Positions 56,401 to 63,988 of a stretch of 64,000 nucleotides of DNA are shown here, in pieces (position 1 is the first letter of the stretch; the number at the start of each line of letters is the position of its first letter). The notes under the pieces were generated by a model that saw nothing but the letters and a program-made list of their open reading frames with translations, made no database searches and was not told where the DNA came from. Location: the NCBI RefSeq assembly GCF_910592395.1, contig NC_088323.1, forward strand, positions 13,565,501-13,629,500, given 5' to 3'. Source of the stretch: Lineus longissimus. Taxonomy: Eukaryota; Nemertea; Pilidiophora; Heteronemertea; Lineidae. A program made the translations under genes and the position numbers.

Positions 56401-57150
56401 AGCCACGCTGATAAGGGCGCTGACCAGGCCCAATATGTTACCCGACAATTTATGAAAGAGATGGGAAATAGCAGATAATTGCGATCCTTAGGGGCAATTC
56501 CAACACTTGCAACTCTCTGCCAATGACGTTACCTCAATGTTGGAGATGTGGAATCAGAGGCCATAAATTTTGGGCATGCGATATGCATATCGATATGGTT
56601 AGCCCAAGTGTAGAATTGACAAACATGTGTCCTAATCAGGGTACATGCTTTGATGGGGTGACTCCATCCTGGGCTTATAGCAATAGGGTAAGCAGATACG
56701 AGCAGAGCCCGTTGTGGTAAAACTAATCGGGCCTGTCCTCATGAGTCAAATGGTTGGACATCTGTTATTAGCAATTCTAGTCAAATGACAAGATATGAAT
56801 TGGGTGGCAATATAAGATTTTGGCAACTGGAGCAGTGGGGAACTTACCAAGTTGTGATAATGATGTCAGAATGGCAGTGGAGAACGCCAGACATATATTT
56901 GCAAACCCGGTATCAGTAATATTCAACAACCTTTTTGCAGAGCAGTGGAGAACGTTCTTGCCAGGTCGCATATTTGAAGTCCGGTAGTGTGCAAAGCTAT
57001 TCGACCACTTATTTGAATGCCGCTGGCGGTAGTCTTTGTCTTATTGGTAAACAACTTGCTAACATCCGTTGTTGCCCGAAATAACAAGGAGGTTCAAAAC
57101 TCATGTCAAATACTGCTATTCAAAGCAACGCCATCACGCTTTGACGCTGT
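56401..57150 (+). pseudogene. Gypsy-like gag nucleocapsid and 3' region, copy 3
   Basis: At 56,530-56,580 CWRCGIRGHKFWACD is a complete C-x2-C-x4-H-x4-C knuckle, the only intact one of the three copies (copy 1 and copy 2 have lost ligands). No protease or RT follows. At 57,150 similarity to the 12-13 kb copy ends. Confidence 0.68.
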
Positions 57151-57644
57151 GCAGCCGAGTGACGCATAAATCTGTCTCAGAAATATAAACATAAAGACAT
57201 AGACCTTCACAAGAAGTGTCACAACAATATTCAGCCATGCAGTAGAAGGATGAACAACCTGTCATGCAGAGATGAATATGATGATGATGTGTGACGTTGA
57301 TTTACCACGGAATTGCAGACTAGATGAATCAAAGGAGCATAAACACTGTTGTGTGTTGGAACGATTTTGTGTTAACGTGGACACTTACTTTTGATACGGA
57401 CAGTATTCTTCTTGGAAGCGTTGTGTATTCTTGGTGTGGAGTGACTATAAAACTGGACTAAGTTTGCTTTAGATGTACTTGTGAAATGCACTTATATTCT
57501 GGACAGCCTGTATTGAGCGATGCCAGTGATTTTCTGCGATGTTTTGAACTAATTGTGAAGTGTTGATAGTGACTTGATTTCGTTAGGATGAAGATGACAT
57601 TAGTGTTGCAGTACGCTATATGCGTGTTGTCATTGGGGGGAGAG
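57151..57644. other. Presumed 3' internal region of LTR element
   Basis: No frame. Ends with the purine run TTGGGGGGAGAG, a good polypurine-tract candidate directly before the LTR-like block. Confidence 0.4.
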
Positions 57645-57905
57645 TGTTTCGCGCTGAAACAATATCGGCGAATTTTTTTTTCTTTTCTTATCACGTTTAG
57701 ATTTAGCGCCTATTTTGATTCGCACCTTTTGCCATTGTATTCTTTAGGCTCTCGTGATTTTTCGTATGTGGAACGTTTTTTTCTCACTTTGCCACGAAGC
57801 GATAGGCAAACAAGTTGCAGCCTTTATTATGTTTTAGTTAAGCGTCCCGGTTTGGTGTTCAATTCAATTATCTTATTGCAGACTGTTAATAGCCTGATGT
57901 CAACG
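57645..57905 (+). mobile_element. Possible 3' LTR
   Basis: Begins TGTTTCGCGC right after a purine-rich tract, as Ty3/gypsy LTRs do, and may end near CCTGATGTCA/ACG at 57,900. No second LTR copy was found in the window, so this stays tentative. Confidence 0.3.
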
Positions 57906-57929
57906 TAACTGTTAATTAGCTTTTCGATT

Positions 57930-57948
57930 ATATATATATATATATATA
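57930..57948. repeat. TA microsatellite
   Basis: (TA)n directly left of the hairpin element. Confidence 0.85.
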
Positions 57949-57953
57949 CTGGC

Positions 57954-58065
57954 TGATATGAATAAAGTCTAGCAAATGCTTTTACTTCAATTTTGTACAG
58001 AAAGGCCTAGTGTAATTGTACATGGAGTTTTAGATAAAAGCATTTGCTAGTCTTTATTCATATCA
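57954..58065. repeat. 112-bp hairpin element (31-bp arms)
   Basis: TGATATGAATAAAG... at 57,954-57,984 pairs with 58,035-58,065 over 31 bp with a single mismatch; 50-nt loop. MITE-like. It ends four bases before the left TIR of pogo 2. Confidence 0.82.
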
Positions 58066-58069
58066 CCCA

Positions 58070-58095
58070 TTGTCTTCTCCCACTTAACCGAGCGC
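58070..58095. repeat. Left TIR of pogo 2
   Basis: TTGTCTTCTCCCACTTAACC and onward; inverse of 61,175-61,200 except the first base. Confidence 0.85.
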
Positions 58096-58475
58096 GGCTG
58101 AATCGTTAAATGACTAAGTCCAAATGAATAGGCCGATTTTACTGGTGGCAGGCGAACATTAGAAAGAACAGCCACAGCTGATAATTGACTCCCTTTTCTT
58201 GGGCACTGCCAATGCCTTCCACGTAAGTGGATAAAAGACATGAACATTGACATGGGGTAGTCCTGTTCTGAATGAATGAATACAATACAACTAGGGTCCT
58301 CATTGTATGACTATATAATGTCGGTTGACCAGAAATTTCTAATCCAGGGTCTATGATAAAGCCAGCTTCATGGGTCTGCAGAATGTCCCAATAAAGAAGT
58401 CTTGCTGTCAACGAATAAATTAAAGAACAGATTTACTTATCAATTTACCAATCAATTTTATTATCCAAACGGGAT

Positions 58476-60450
58476 TTACACGTCATCATCAATAACATCA
58501 TCATCCTCTTCTCCTTCCGAAAACTCAATCCCCTCAACAAACTTCTCAAGCTCATCATTTACCATCTCTACCCCCTCCCCGACTTCGTCATCGTCCTCAG
58601 GAACTAGGCCACTGGCTCTCCAACCCTTCATAATCGTCTGTTGTGTGACCCTTTCCCAGCCGAGGCTGATCATCCTGACCATATCCCGCCTGGTGATCCG
58701 CTCACAATGTCCTTGATCATCGGTGTGGCCGATTTTCCACACTTTCCAAATGGTCCTCAGGTGACACTTGAAGCTCCTGTTTACGGTTAAGTCCAAGGGC
58801 TGCAGCAGCGAAATACATCGTCCTGGGATAAAAAATGTCTGTCCCATTCTCTGCGGTGATTGCATCACGAAATTGCTGATTTCGATGCGCCGGATACCTG
58901 TCTAAAAGTAACAGGAACGTGGCCCCTGCTACAAATGGCACAATCAGGGCCTGCAACCACTCGATTAGCGATTGGTGTCGTGCCCAACCCTGTGGACTAC
59001 CAGTTACCTGGAAAAGCAAACAACAAGTATGAACATTTACATTACTTTTCTGAACAGTCAGACACGCACAATGTTTTGGTTGCATCCATTACAAACCTAC
59101 AACAATTTTAGTCATAGAAGTTCTGATTTTCCTAAAAAATACTACCATTAACTAGAATGTCTGACCGTCAATGACAACACTGATGACGTCAGGTACATGT
59201 CCTGTACTACAACCACGGACTTGTATTCTATGCCAATACTCACTAGCACATTGTCTGGAGCATCCGCCTGAAGCTGCCGAATGACGTCACCATCTGGTGC
59301 CAAGCCTCTGAAGTTGAGCTCGGCTCGTCCTTTTCGTCCGTCTGTCGTAACTACTAGAGTCACCCTGCATCCAAGTTTCGGGTTGCCTTGGGATGATCTA
59401 ATGTCAACATTCTGGGATCCAGTCGCTTCCATTGTTGATCTTGGCACCATATCAAACAACACGAACGTCTCATTCATGTTCATGATGACATCGAAATCAG
59501 CGTCTCTGATGAAGTCGGCAAAATCTCCCCGGTAGCCTGGGCGTTGTCAGGTAACCCCCTTGAATCGTTGGTCTTCCTTCGATAGCTGATTTGTTTCCTG
59601 AAATGGAATTTGCATATTGTTAAAATTCACCGAATACAATCCATTCCGAACGTTAAGGCCGATCCATGCAACTGCGGAATAAAGCTCACCTTTCCATAAA
59701 GTTGCTAAGCCAATGTGCAGATGCATGGAAAAGGTATCGCAGGGGTCTCTGTTCTTGTCTTTCGGCCTTCGTTTCGTTCGAAGCTCTGCCCACCATTGCC
59801 GAAATTCTCTTCCAGCTTGCCCTTTAATATCCTCACCGGAAACAGGGAAACCTAGTCTTCGGCCCTCAAGGAACCAGGTGTTCAAATTGTTGTCCATTTC
59901 GGGCCACTATGCTGAAATAAAAAAGCTAACACGTTTAACATCTTTGGAAATATTGATTGGCGATAACCGCATGTATAAACGAAATGTTAGTCCTAGGAAT
60001 AAAGGTCCCAGGAACAATAATACTGATATTGTTAAAGGCATGGTCAGGGTCAGTCGCTTTGATGTATAATGCGACTTATTCTTCCGTCCATGACACAGAA
60101 GCGGACTTATTCCGGTCGGTATAGGCCAACAAAGAAGGAAATTCATTTAGCGAGGAATATAATGCTGGTAGAAACACTACCTTGTGCATCAGTGCCGTGT
60201 TGTCGTTGTCTCCTCCGTCTTCTATGGTCTTGAGTTGATCTACCTCTGAGGGCAAACAAGTCATCCTGTGTGCTTATCCAACGTCTAAATGTCTGCGGTG
60301 CTATGCGGTGGTGTCTAGCAAAGGATGTCGCAGTTTCAGCATGACGTAATCCTATAGCATGCTCCAATTGGTATGTCTCGATAAGGTCAATCTTCTGATT
60401 GAGACTGTAGCTTTTCTGGTGCCTACGTGCACCAGGTACAGCCTGGTTAG
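58476..60450 (-). pseudogene. Pogo/Tigger-like transposase 2, spliced, inactivated
   Basis: Inferred exons in the minus sense: E1, up to about 60,181 (acidic GAT-repeat stretch, then a helix-turn-helix: KSYSLNQKIDLIETYQLEHA, FARHHRIAPQTFRRWIS). E2, 59,906-59,690 (CENP-B-type domain: WPEMDNNLNTWFLEGRRLGF). E3, 59,597-59,166 (PGYRGDFADFI, DVIMNMNETFVLFD). E4, 59,007-58,476 (FLLLLDRYPAH, LLQPLDLTVN, then HTDDQG and an acidic tail). Strong GT..AG borders include AAAG|GTGAGC with TCCATTTCAG, and a GCTTTTCCAG acceptor. Lesions: Asp 1 of the DDE triad is Asn (NMNET); a TGA at 59,547-59,549; shifts in a G run near 59,566, in a T run near 58,830 and in the GAT repeat near 60,475. Some run-length shifts could be sequencing error. 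Confidence 0.78.
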
Positions 60451-61174
60451 CATCATCTACATCATCATCATCATCATATCATCATCACCATCATCATCAT
60501 CATCAGTAGTGGTATCAGGGTCAGGGCTGTCAACATCATCTCCATGCTCCATTCCATACGTTAAGATCACCAGGGTGCCTGCTAGGCCTACCCACAAAAT
60601 CCATCGCATTGCGTGCATCTACCAGAAGAACGTGGTCAAAGCAAGATGGCAGACAACAATTATGACATTTGACACGAAAGTGCCCTTTATTGGATTTCCC
60701 CCACAAGAAAACGATTTCATAATCGATTAGATAAAATAAATTCATTTGAAAGACTCTGGATTGGTTAACCATTTACATGGACTTACGTAACTTAAATAAT
60801 CATAAGGATACAACCATATATACGCAATGAAAGTTGCTAACATCTTCATGATGTGGACGTTTATTTACACTATATACATATTCCACGATCGATTTTAGTC
60901 CTCATCAGGCGGTATACAAGACTGAATGAGAACCATAGACTGGTGACATACATACTATTATACATTATGCGATACAATAATCATAACCCTGACTGCAGGA
61001 ATTACTGGCCCTGGCCGCGACCAGGCATTATTGAATTGACAACATTTACAAGGTTGTCTTCATATAACCATTGATCAATATAATTGGCTGTCATATTGAA
61101 TGTTTGCAGCCCACCGGTAAAAAACTACAGACTGCCATGTTTCTGGACTTAGTAATTTTCGAGCCATTTTCCTG

Positions 61175-61200
61175 GCGCTCGGTTAAGTGGGAGAAGACAG
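61175..61200. repeat. Right TIR of pogo 2
   Basis: Ends GTGGGAGAAGACAG, then TA at 61,201-61,202. Confidence 0.85.
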
Positions 61201-61394
61201 TATGTTTATCCGTACTATAAGTACAGAAATATTGTGAACGTGCATGAACATTTTGTGCGGGTGCCAATAAAAGAAAAAACAATTTCTCGTCATAACTTTC
61301 TACACAATGACATCCTCTCCTAGTATTACAAGTATTAGAGAAAAATCAATCAAAGTATTCACACTTACATTGTACACACAAAATCTAGAAGTAT

Positions 61395-61640
61395 TTTTAT
61401 TTCAGGAGACGACAAAAAGTTGCTCCCCTGATCCCTTATTTCTAAAAGTTCCCTGATTTGAAATCCCAACCTCGTTTGACCTGGCAATTTATAGACCTCA
61501 TCTAACATATACATGTATCCTAAAAGTGGCAAATTGCACCTATTCCAATTATATTTATGAGTAATGTAGGTAAAAGTTTTCCCTAGTGGTGAACTGCTGC
61601 CTGCAACTATTAACTGTATACATTTCCGAGTGTACTTGTT
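61395..61640 (-). pseudogene. LINE-tail fragment next to viral-like element
   Basis: The minus frame reads KNKYTRKCIQLIVAGSSS, then LGKTFTYITHKYNWNRCNLP. It nearly matches 19,371-19,570 at DNA level and the 2,168-2,446 fragment in protein layout. Homology with the 19-kb copy stops at about 61,625, with the frame continuing to about 61,640. This is taken as host-side sequence, giving the approximate left edge of the viral-like element. Confidence 0.5.
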
Positions 61641-61699
61641 TTTTACAACAAACAAAGTAGTACAATAATGACAGTTCTAACTCAAGCTCAAAATCTCCA

Positions 61700-61780
61700 A
61701 GTCAAATCCCAGTCAACACGTTCACAAAAGAATCTCAGTCAAATCCTAGTCTAAATAGTTTCCAGTCAAACTTCAGTCAA
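61700..61780. promoter_or_regulatory. Three paired AGTCAA motifs (iteron-like)
   Basis: AGTCAA or AGTCTA starts at 61,700, 61,711, 61,737, 61,748, 61,764 and 61,775. In each of three pairs the two hexamers are exactly 11 bp apart, giving the 17-bp pattern AGTCAAAyyyyAGTCAA. Same-face spacing suggests a dimeric protein-binding site near the element end; the role is inferred. Confidence 0.55.
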
Positions 61781-61786
61781 GTCGCT

Positions 61787-61910
61787 AAATCATCCAAATC
61801 ATCCAAATTATCAAAATTATCAAAATTATCAAAATTTCAAAAATTTAAAAATTTAAAAAAAATAAAAATTTAAAAAAAATAAAAATTTCAAAATTTTCAA
61901 AAATTTCAAA
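61787..61910. repeat. AT-rich 9-bp tandem repeats
   Basis: Runs of ATCATCCAA, ATTATCAAA and ATTTCAAAA-type 9-mers grading into poly-A/T before the first plus gene. An easily melted leader. Confidence 0.7.
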
Positions 61911-61922
61911 ACCTATATCTAA
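61909..61922 (+). promoter_or_regulatory. Shared upstream motif 1 (AAACCTATATCTAA)
   Basis: Same 14-mer as 62,247-62,260. It ends 26 bases before the start codon at 61,949 and contains a TATA-like core. Candidate viral-type promoter. Confidence 0.55.
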
Positions 61923-61948
61923 TCAAAAATTATTTTCCTGTAAATAAA

Positions 61949-62248
61949 ATGAACTTTCCGTCAAACGAAGAACTTGAATCAAGAGTCACAGAGTCAACAG
62001 ATTATCTAAAATTTAAAGATCTTCCAGTGAACACATGGTATAGAATTAACTCATTCAGAACTATAAGCACAAAAATAGGAGAATCAACACTGCTTGAACT
62101 TGTTGACTCAGAATCGAAAGAAGTCACCGTGTGGGCGACGAGTGTCATCAAACAAAAAATAAATCGTGATCACAATTATATAAGGTTCACAGGAGTCAAG
62201 GAGACCAAACAGGGTAAGAAATTCTATGGATTTAACCTCTTGGACTAA
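61949..62248 (+). CDS. Small OB-fold-like protein, possible ssDNA-binding (99 aa)
   Basis: ATG follows a long AT leader. The protein has DLPVNTWYRINSFRTISTK, GESTLLELVD, VTVWAT, YIRFTGVKETKQGKKFYGF and NLL. The alternation of beta-strand stretches ('xxLxVNxxYxIxxFRxxxTKxG', then a 'VxVWATxxI' strand and a final 'YxxFTGxKxxxxGKxFYxFxL' strand pair) is what I associate with small OB-fold DNA-binding proteins in mobile elements and DNA viruses. If so, it would coat single-stranded DNA during replication. No signal peptide or membrane segment. Function is inferred from pattern, not homology search. Frame intact. Confidence 0.5.
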   Translation: MNFPSNEELESRVTESTDYLKFKDLPVNTWYRINSFRTISTKIGESTLLELVDSESKEVTVWATSVIKQKINRDHNYIRFTGVKETKQGKKFYGFNLLD

Positions 62249-62260
62249 ACCTATATCTAA
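62247..62260 (+). promoter_or_regulatory. Shared upstream motif 2 (AAACCTATATCTAA)
   Basis: Identical 14-mer overlapping the stop codon of the previous gene, 20 bases before the ATG at 62,281. Suggests separate transcription starts for the two small plus genes. Confidence 0.55.
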
Positions 62261-62280
62261 AGAAAATAAAAACATCATAA

Positions 62281-62562
62281 ATGAACAAAACTGTGAAAGC
62301 TCTCATTGGCGTACTATGCTTGTCAATGACTGGAAATGTCATTTTGACAGGAATTAATTTTTTACCTGGACATACTCTCGCTCCGCTTGTGAACGTCACA
62401 GACTTTTCAATGAATTACACTTGTCTAATGGAGCACAAAAGAAAGTTGATTAAAAATCATATTTATGGACATGTATGTTATAATCCATGGTTAGATTTTT
62501 CTATCATAGACTTAAGGTATTACAAAGATGGATTTGTAAATCTGACTGATGTAAATTTATAA
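62281..62562 (+). CDS. Small secreted or membrane glycoprotein-like ORF (93 aa)
   Basis: The N-terminus KTVKALIGVLCLSMTGNVIL is a signal peptide or signal anchor by composition (basic start, 15-18 hydrophobic residues). Sequons for N-glycosylation occur at Asn38 (NVT), Asn45 (NYT) and Asn87 (NLT). Two cysteines (48, 66) follow the hydrophobic part and could pair. It ends in IDLRYYKDGFVNLTDVNL. No family recognised. Downstream of the OB-fold-like gene by 32 bases, with its own upstream motif. The stop codon lies inside the left arm of the hairpin. Confidence 0.55.
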   Translation: MNKTVKALIGVLCLSMTGNVILTGINFLPGHTLAPLVNVTDFSMNYTCLMEHKRKLIKNHIYGHVCYNPWLDFSIIDLRYYKDGFVNLTDVNL

Positions 62563-62584
62563 GCTAAAAAGCCTATAAATTTAC
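62551..62584. terminator. Hairpin between convergent genes
   Basis: GTAAATTTATAAGCT (62,551-62,565), loop AAAA, AGCCTATAAATTTAC (62,570-62,584): 15-bp arms with one mismatch. It overlaps the stop of the plus gene and precedes, by about 60 bases, the end of the converging minus gene. Palindromic 3' ends serve as transcript-end signals in some large eukaryotic DNA viruses; that role here is inferred. Confidence 0.55.
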
Positions 62585-62646
62585 TCACCCCACACTACTT
62601 TTGTTTGACTCGCTTTACAGCCCAAACTGATTATCTCAGATGAAAG

Positions 62647-63051
62647 TCATGTCATTTCGGATTCTAGGATGAGTTCAAATTCACTCGCAGAAAAAGTACC
62701 ATTATCCATGAATCTGGAAAGTAAATTATCGACACTCCGTAAGCATGCTTTTTTCTTAATTAAAATATCTAAATGTTTTTTCTCCTTTTTCCTTAATTTA
62801 GGAACTACAATTTTTCCAACCAATCCTAGGAGTGTACAGGTAGCGGAAATTGGAATACTGATGACATTTCCAATCACTGTCGCCGCTCCAATTGATGCGA
62901 CTGTGACACTGGTAATATACATACCAATTTCACAACCGTGTAAGATTTGACTAGCTTTTTTATAATTTTTATGTAATTTTTTTCTTTTTTCAATATTCAA
63001 CTCTAATTCAGTAATTTTAGTCTAAAGTCTAAATTGTTCAGCATCATCCAT
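62647..63051 (-). pseudogene. Coiled-coil/two-membrane-segment protein, one in-frame stop
   Basis: The frame from ATG at 63,000 gives 117 residues: basic start (KKLHKNYKKASQIL), a hydrophobic region in two parts (YITSVTVASIGAATVIG, ISATCTLLGLVG), a basic KLRKKEKKH segment and an acidic helical end (FSASEFELILE). An upstream ATG at 63,051 directly abuts the stop of the penton-like gene and is in the same frame, but a TAG at 63,024-63,022 interrupts it after nine codons (MDDAEQFRL); beyond the stop the heptad-like TKITELELNIEKRKK follows. The natural start is probably 63,051. I recall this layout (coiled coil, two hydrophobic segments, 'DGxISxxEFxxILxE'-type end) in proteins next to penton-like genes in cnidarian and mollusc mobile elements. 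A minor virion membrane protein is a guess. Confidence 0.55.
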
Positions 63052-63741
63052 TTATTCTAATCGTAAATCAATTGAAACTGGAGTTAAAAATTCAATAGGG
63101 TCATCATTCTGATCCTTGACCTGTAGTTCAATACTAGTATGATCGTGCTTTGCGATCTTTACTTTTTGAAGGGAGGTATATTCATGAATATCTCCATAAT
63201 ATTTACCCTTGGGAACAAATGAAGTAATAAGATCACTGCGCTTTCCATTCACTAAATTTTTATGTGTATCAACAATACTACAAGAAATTCTATACTCATG
63301 ATAGGGTAGGAGTTTACAAGGTTTATTACCAGTAATTTCTGAGCTTATGAAGGTAATCTCTTCATGAGTCATTCCAAATATTTCACCTAGTTCTTTATGG
63401 AGAACTACAGCAAATGGTGGCTCAACTTTAATTTTTATTTTACCTTCATTGGGTAAATAAGTTAACTCAAATTTATCAGCATGTCCTTTTTCACTCAGCG
63501 CTTCATTTACTGCTTTATTATAAGTAGCTGGCGTATAAAATCCATCAGGAATAACAATTATATCCTGTGCTGTATATTCCTCATTGACCACAGTCGCTAA
63601 TTGTAGATAATGATTATGTAATTCCCTTGAAAAATTATAGTAAGTCATAGGAATAATAGCCTTTTCAACCTGTACAGTTTCATACGACTGAATACTAACT
63701 GGAAGTAGAATCCTTAATACATCATGAAATCTAACGTTCAT
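63052..63741 (-). CDS. Penton/minor-capsid-like protein of Polinton or adinto-like element (229 aa)
   Basis: Intact frame, predicted soluble and rich in beta strands. Features: an early strand pair (EKAIIPMTYYNFS), DIIVIPDGFYTPATYNKAVN, which resembles the 'ITIPxGxYxxxxLxxxIN' segment of penton-like proteins, IKVEPPFAVVLHKELGEIFG ('LAxxLGF'-type), and a C-terminal strand IELQVKDQNDDPIEF followed by a last strand. The same order of segments occurs in single-jelly-roll penton or minor capsid proteins of Polinton-like elements, as I recall; length fits. It overlaps the upstream membrane-protein gene by 11 bases and abuts the downstream ATG, so the trio is a compact unit. It would form capsid vertices. 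No search was run, so the family call is inference. Confidence 0.6.
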   Translation of the reverse strand: MNVRFHDVLRILLPVSIQSYETVQVEKAIIPMTYYNFSRELHNHYLQLATVVNEEYTAQDIIVIPDGFYTPATYNKAVNEALSEKGHADKFELTYLPNEGKIKIKVEPPFAVVLHKELGEIFGMTHEEITFISSEITGNKPCKLLPYHEYRISCSIVDTHKNLVNGKRSDLITSFVPKGKYYGDIHEYTSLQKVKIAKHDHTSIELQVKDQNDDPIEFLTPVSIDLRLE

Positions 63742-63988
63742 TTATTTTAGAAGAAATTTTATGTGCTTTTTGTTTAATACTTCCTATATTGGATGATAAT
63801 ACTTGAACAATCACTAAAATAGTGACAGCGACCATAATAATCAAATGCTCTGCTAAAAATCCTACAACACCAGCAGCTGCTTTTAAGATAGTGGACACAA
63901 TGGAGCCTAAAATTCCAGGCAAAGCGACTAAAGCTTTTTTACCTAAAGAAAGCAGCCAATTTTTTAATTTGATCAAACCTTGTGTCAT
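63731..63988 (-). CDS. Small membrane/amphipathic virion-like protein (85 aa)
   Basis: Basic amphipathic start (GLIKLKNWLLSLGKKALVAL), then hydrophobic stretches around LPGILGSIVSTILKAAAG and HLIIMVAVTILVIVQVL, and a basic tail (IKQKAHKISSKINER). One clear membrane span near residues 45-65 plus a re-entrant or amphipathic segment before it. The 'LPGxIGxIVSxxxKAAxxxxGFLAEHL' layout is one I recall beside penton-like genes in invertebrate mobile elements. Possible capsid-internal membrane-active protein. The gene ahead of it (off window) may end in TAG right before this ATG. Confidence 0.55.
   Translation of the reverse strand: MTQGLIKLKNWLLSLGKKALVALPGILGSIVSTILKAAAGVVGFLAEHLIIMVAVTILVIVQVLSSNIGSIKQKAHKISSKINER

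Larger units (their letters stand above)
58070..61200 (-). mobile_element. Pogo/Tigger-like DNA transposon 2
   Basis: 3,131 bp with 26-bp terminal inverted repeats (58,070-58,095 and 61,175-61,200; TGTCTTCTCCCACTTAACC shared) differing only at the outermost base. TA follows the right end; the left flank has CA, presumably a mutated TA. The transposase gene runs on the minus strand and, unlike pogo 1, appears to contain introns. Confidence 0.82.

Noticed and set aside
57588-57908. 106-codon plus frame with a signal-peptide-like start
   Set aside because: It spans the purine tract and the putative LTR; hydrophobic text is explained by T-rich LTR sequence. No conserved copy supports coding.
58402-58716. 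Serine-rich plus-strand frame of 104 codons
   Set aside because: Shadow of the acidic Asp/Glu-rich C-terminus of the pogo 2 transposase read in the opposite direction.
62281-62562. PC4-like DNA-binding end (IDLRYYKDG) in the small secreted ORF
   Set aside because: Only a few residues resemble that family, the rest of the domain is missing, and the signal peptide with N-glycosylation sites argues for an exported protein.
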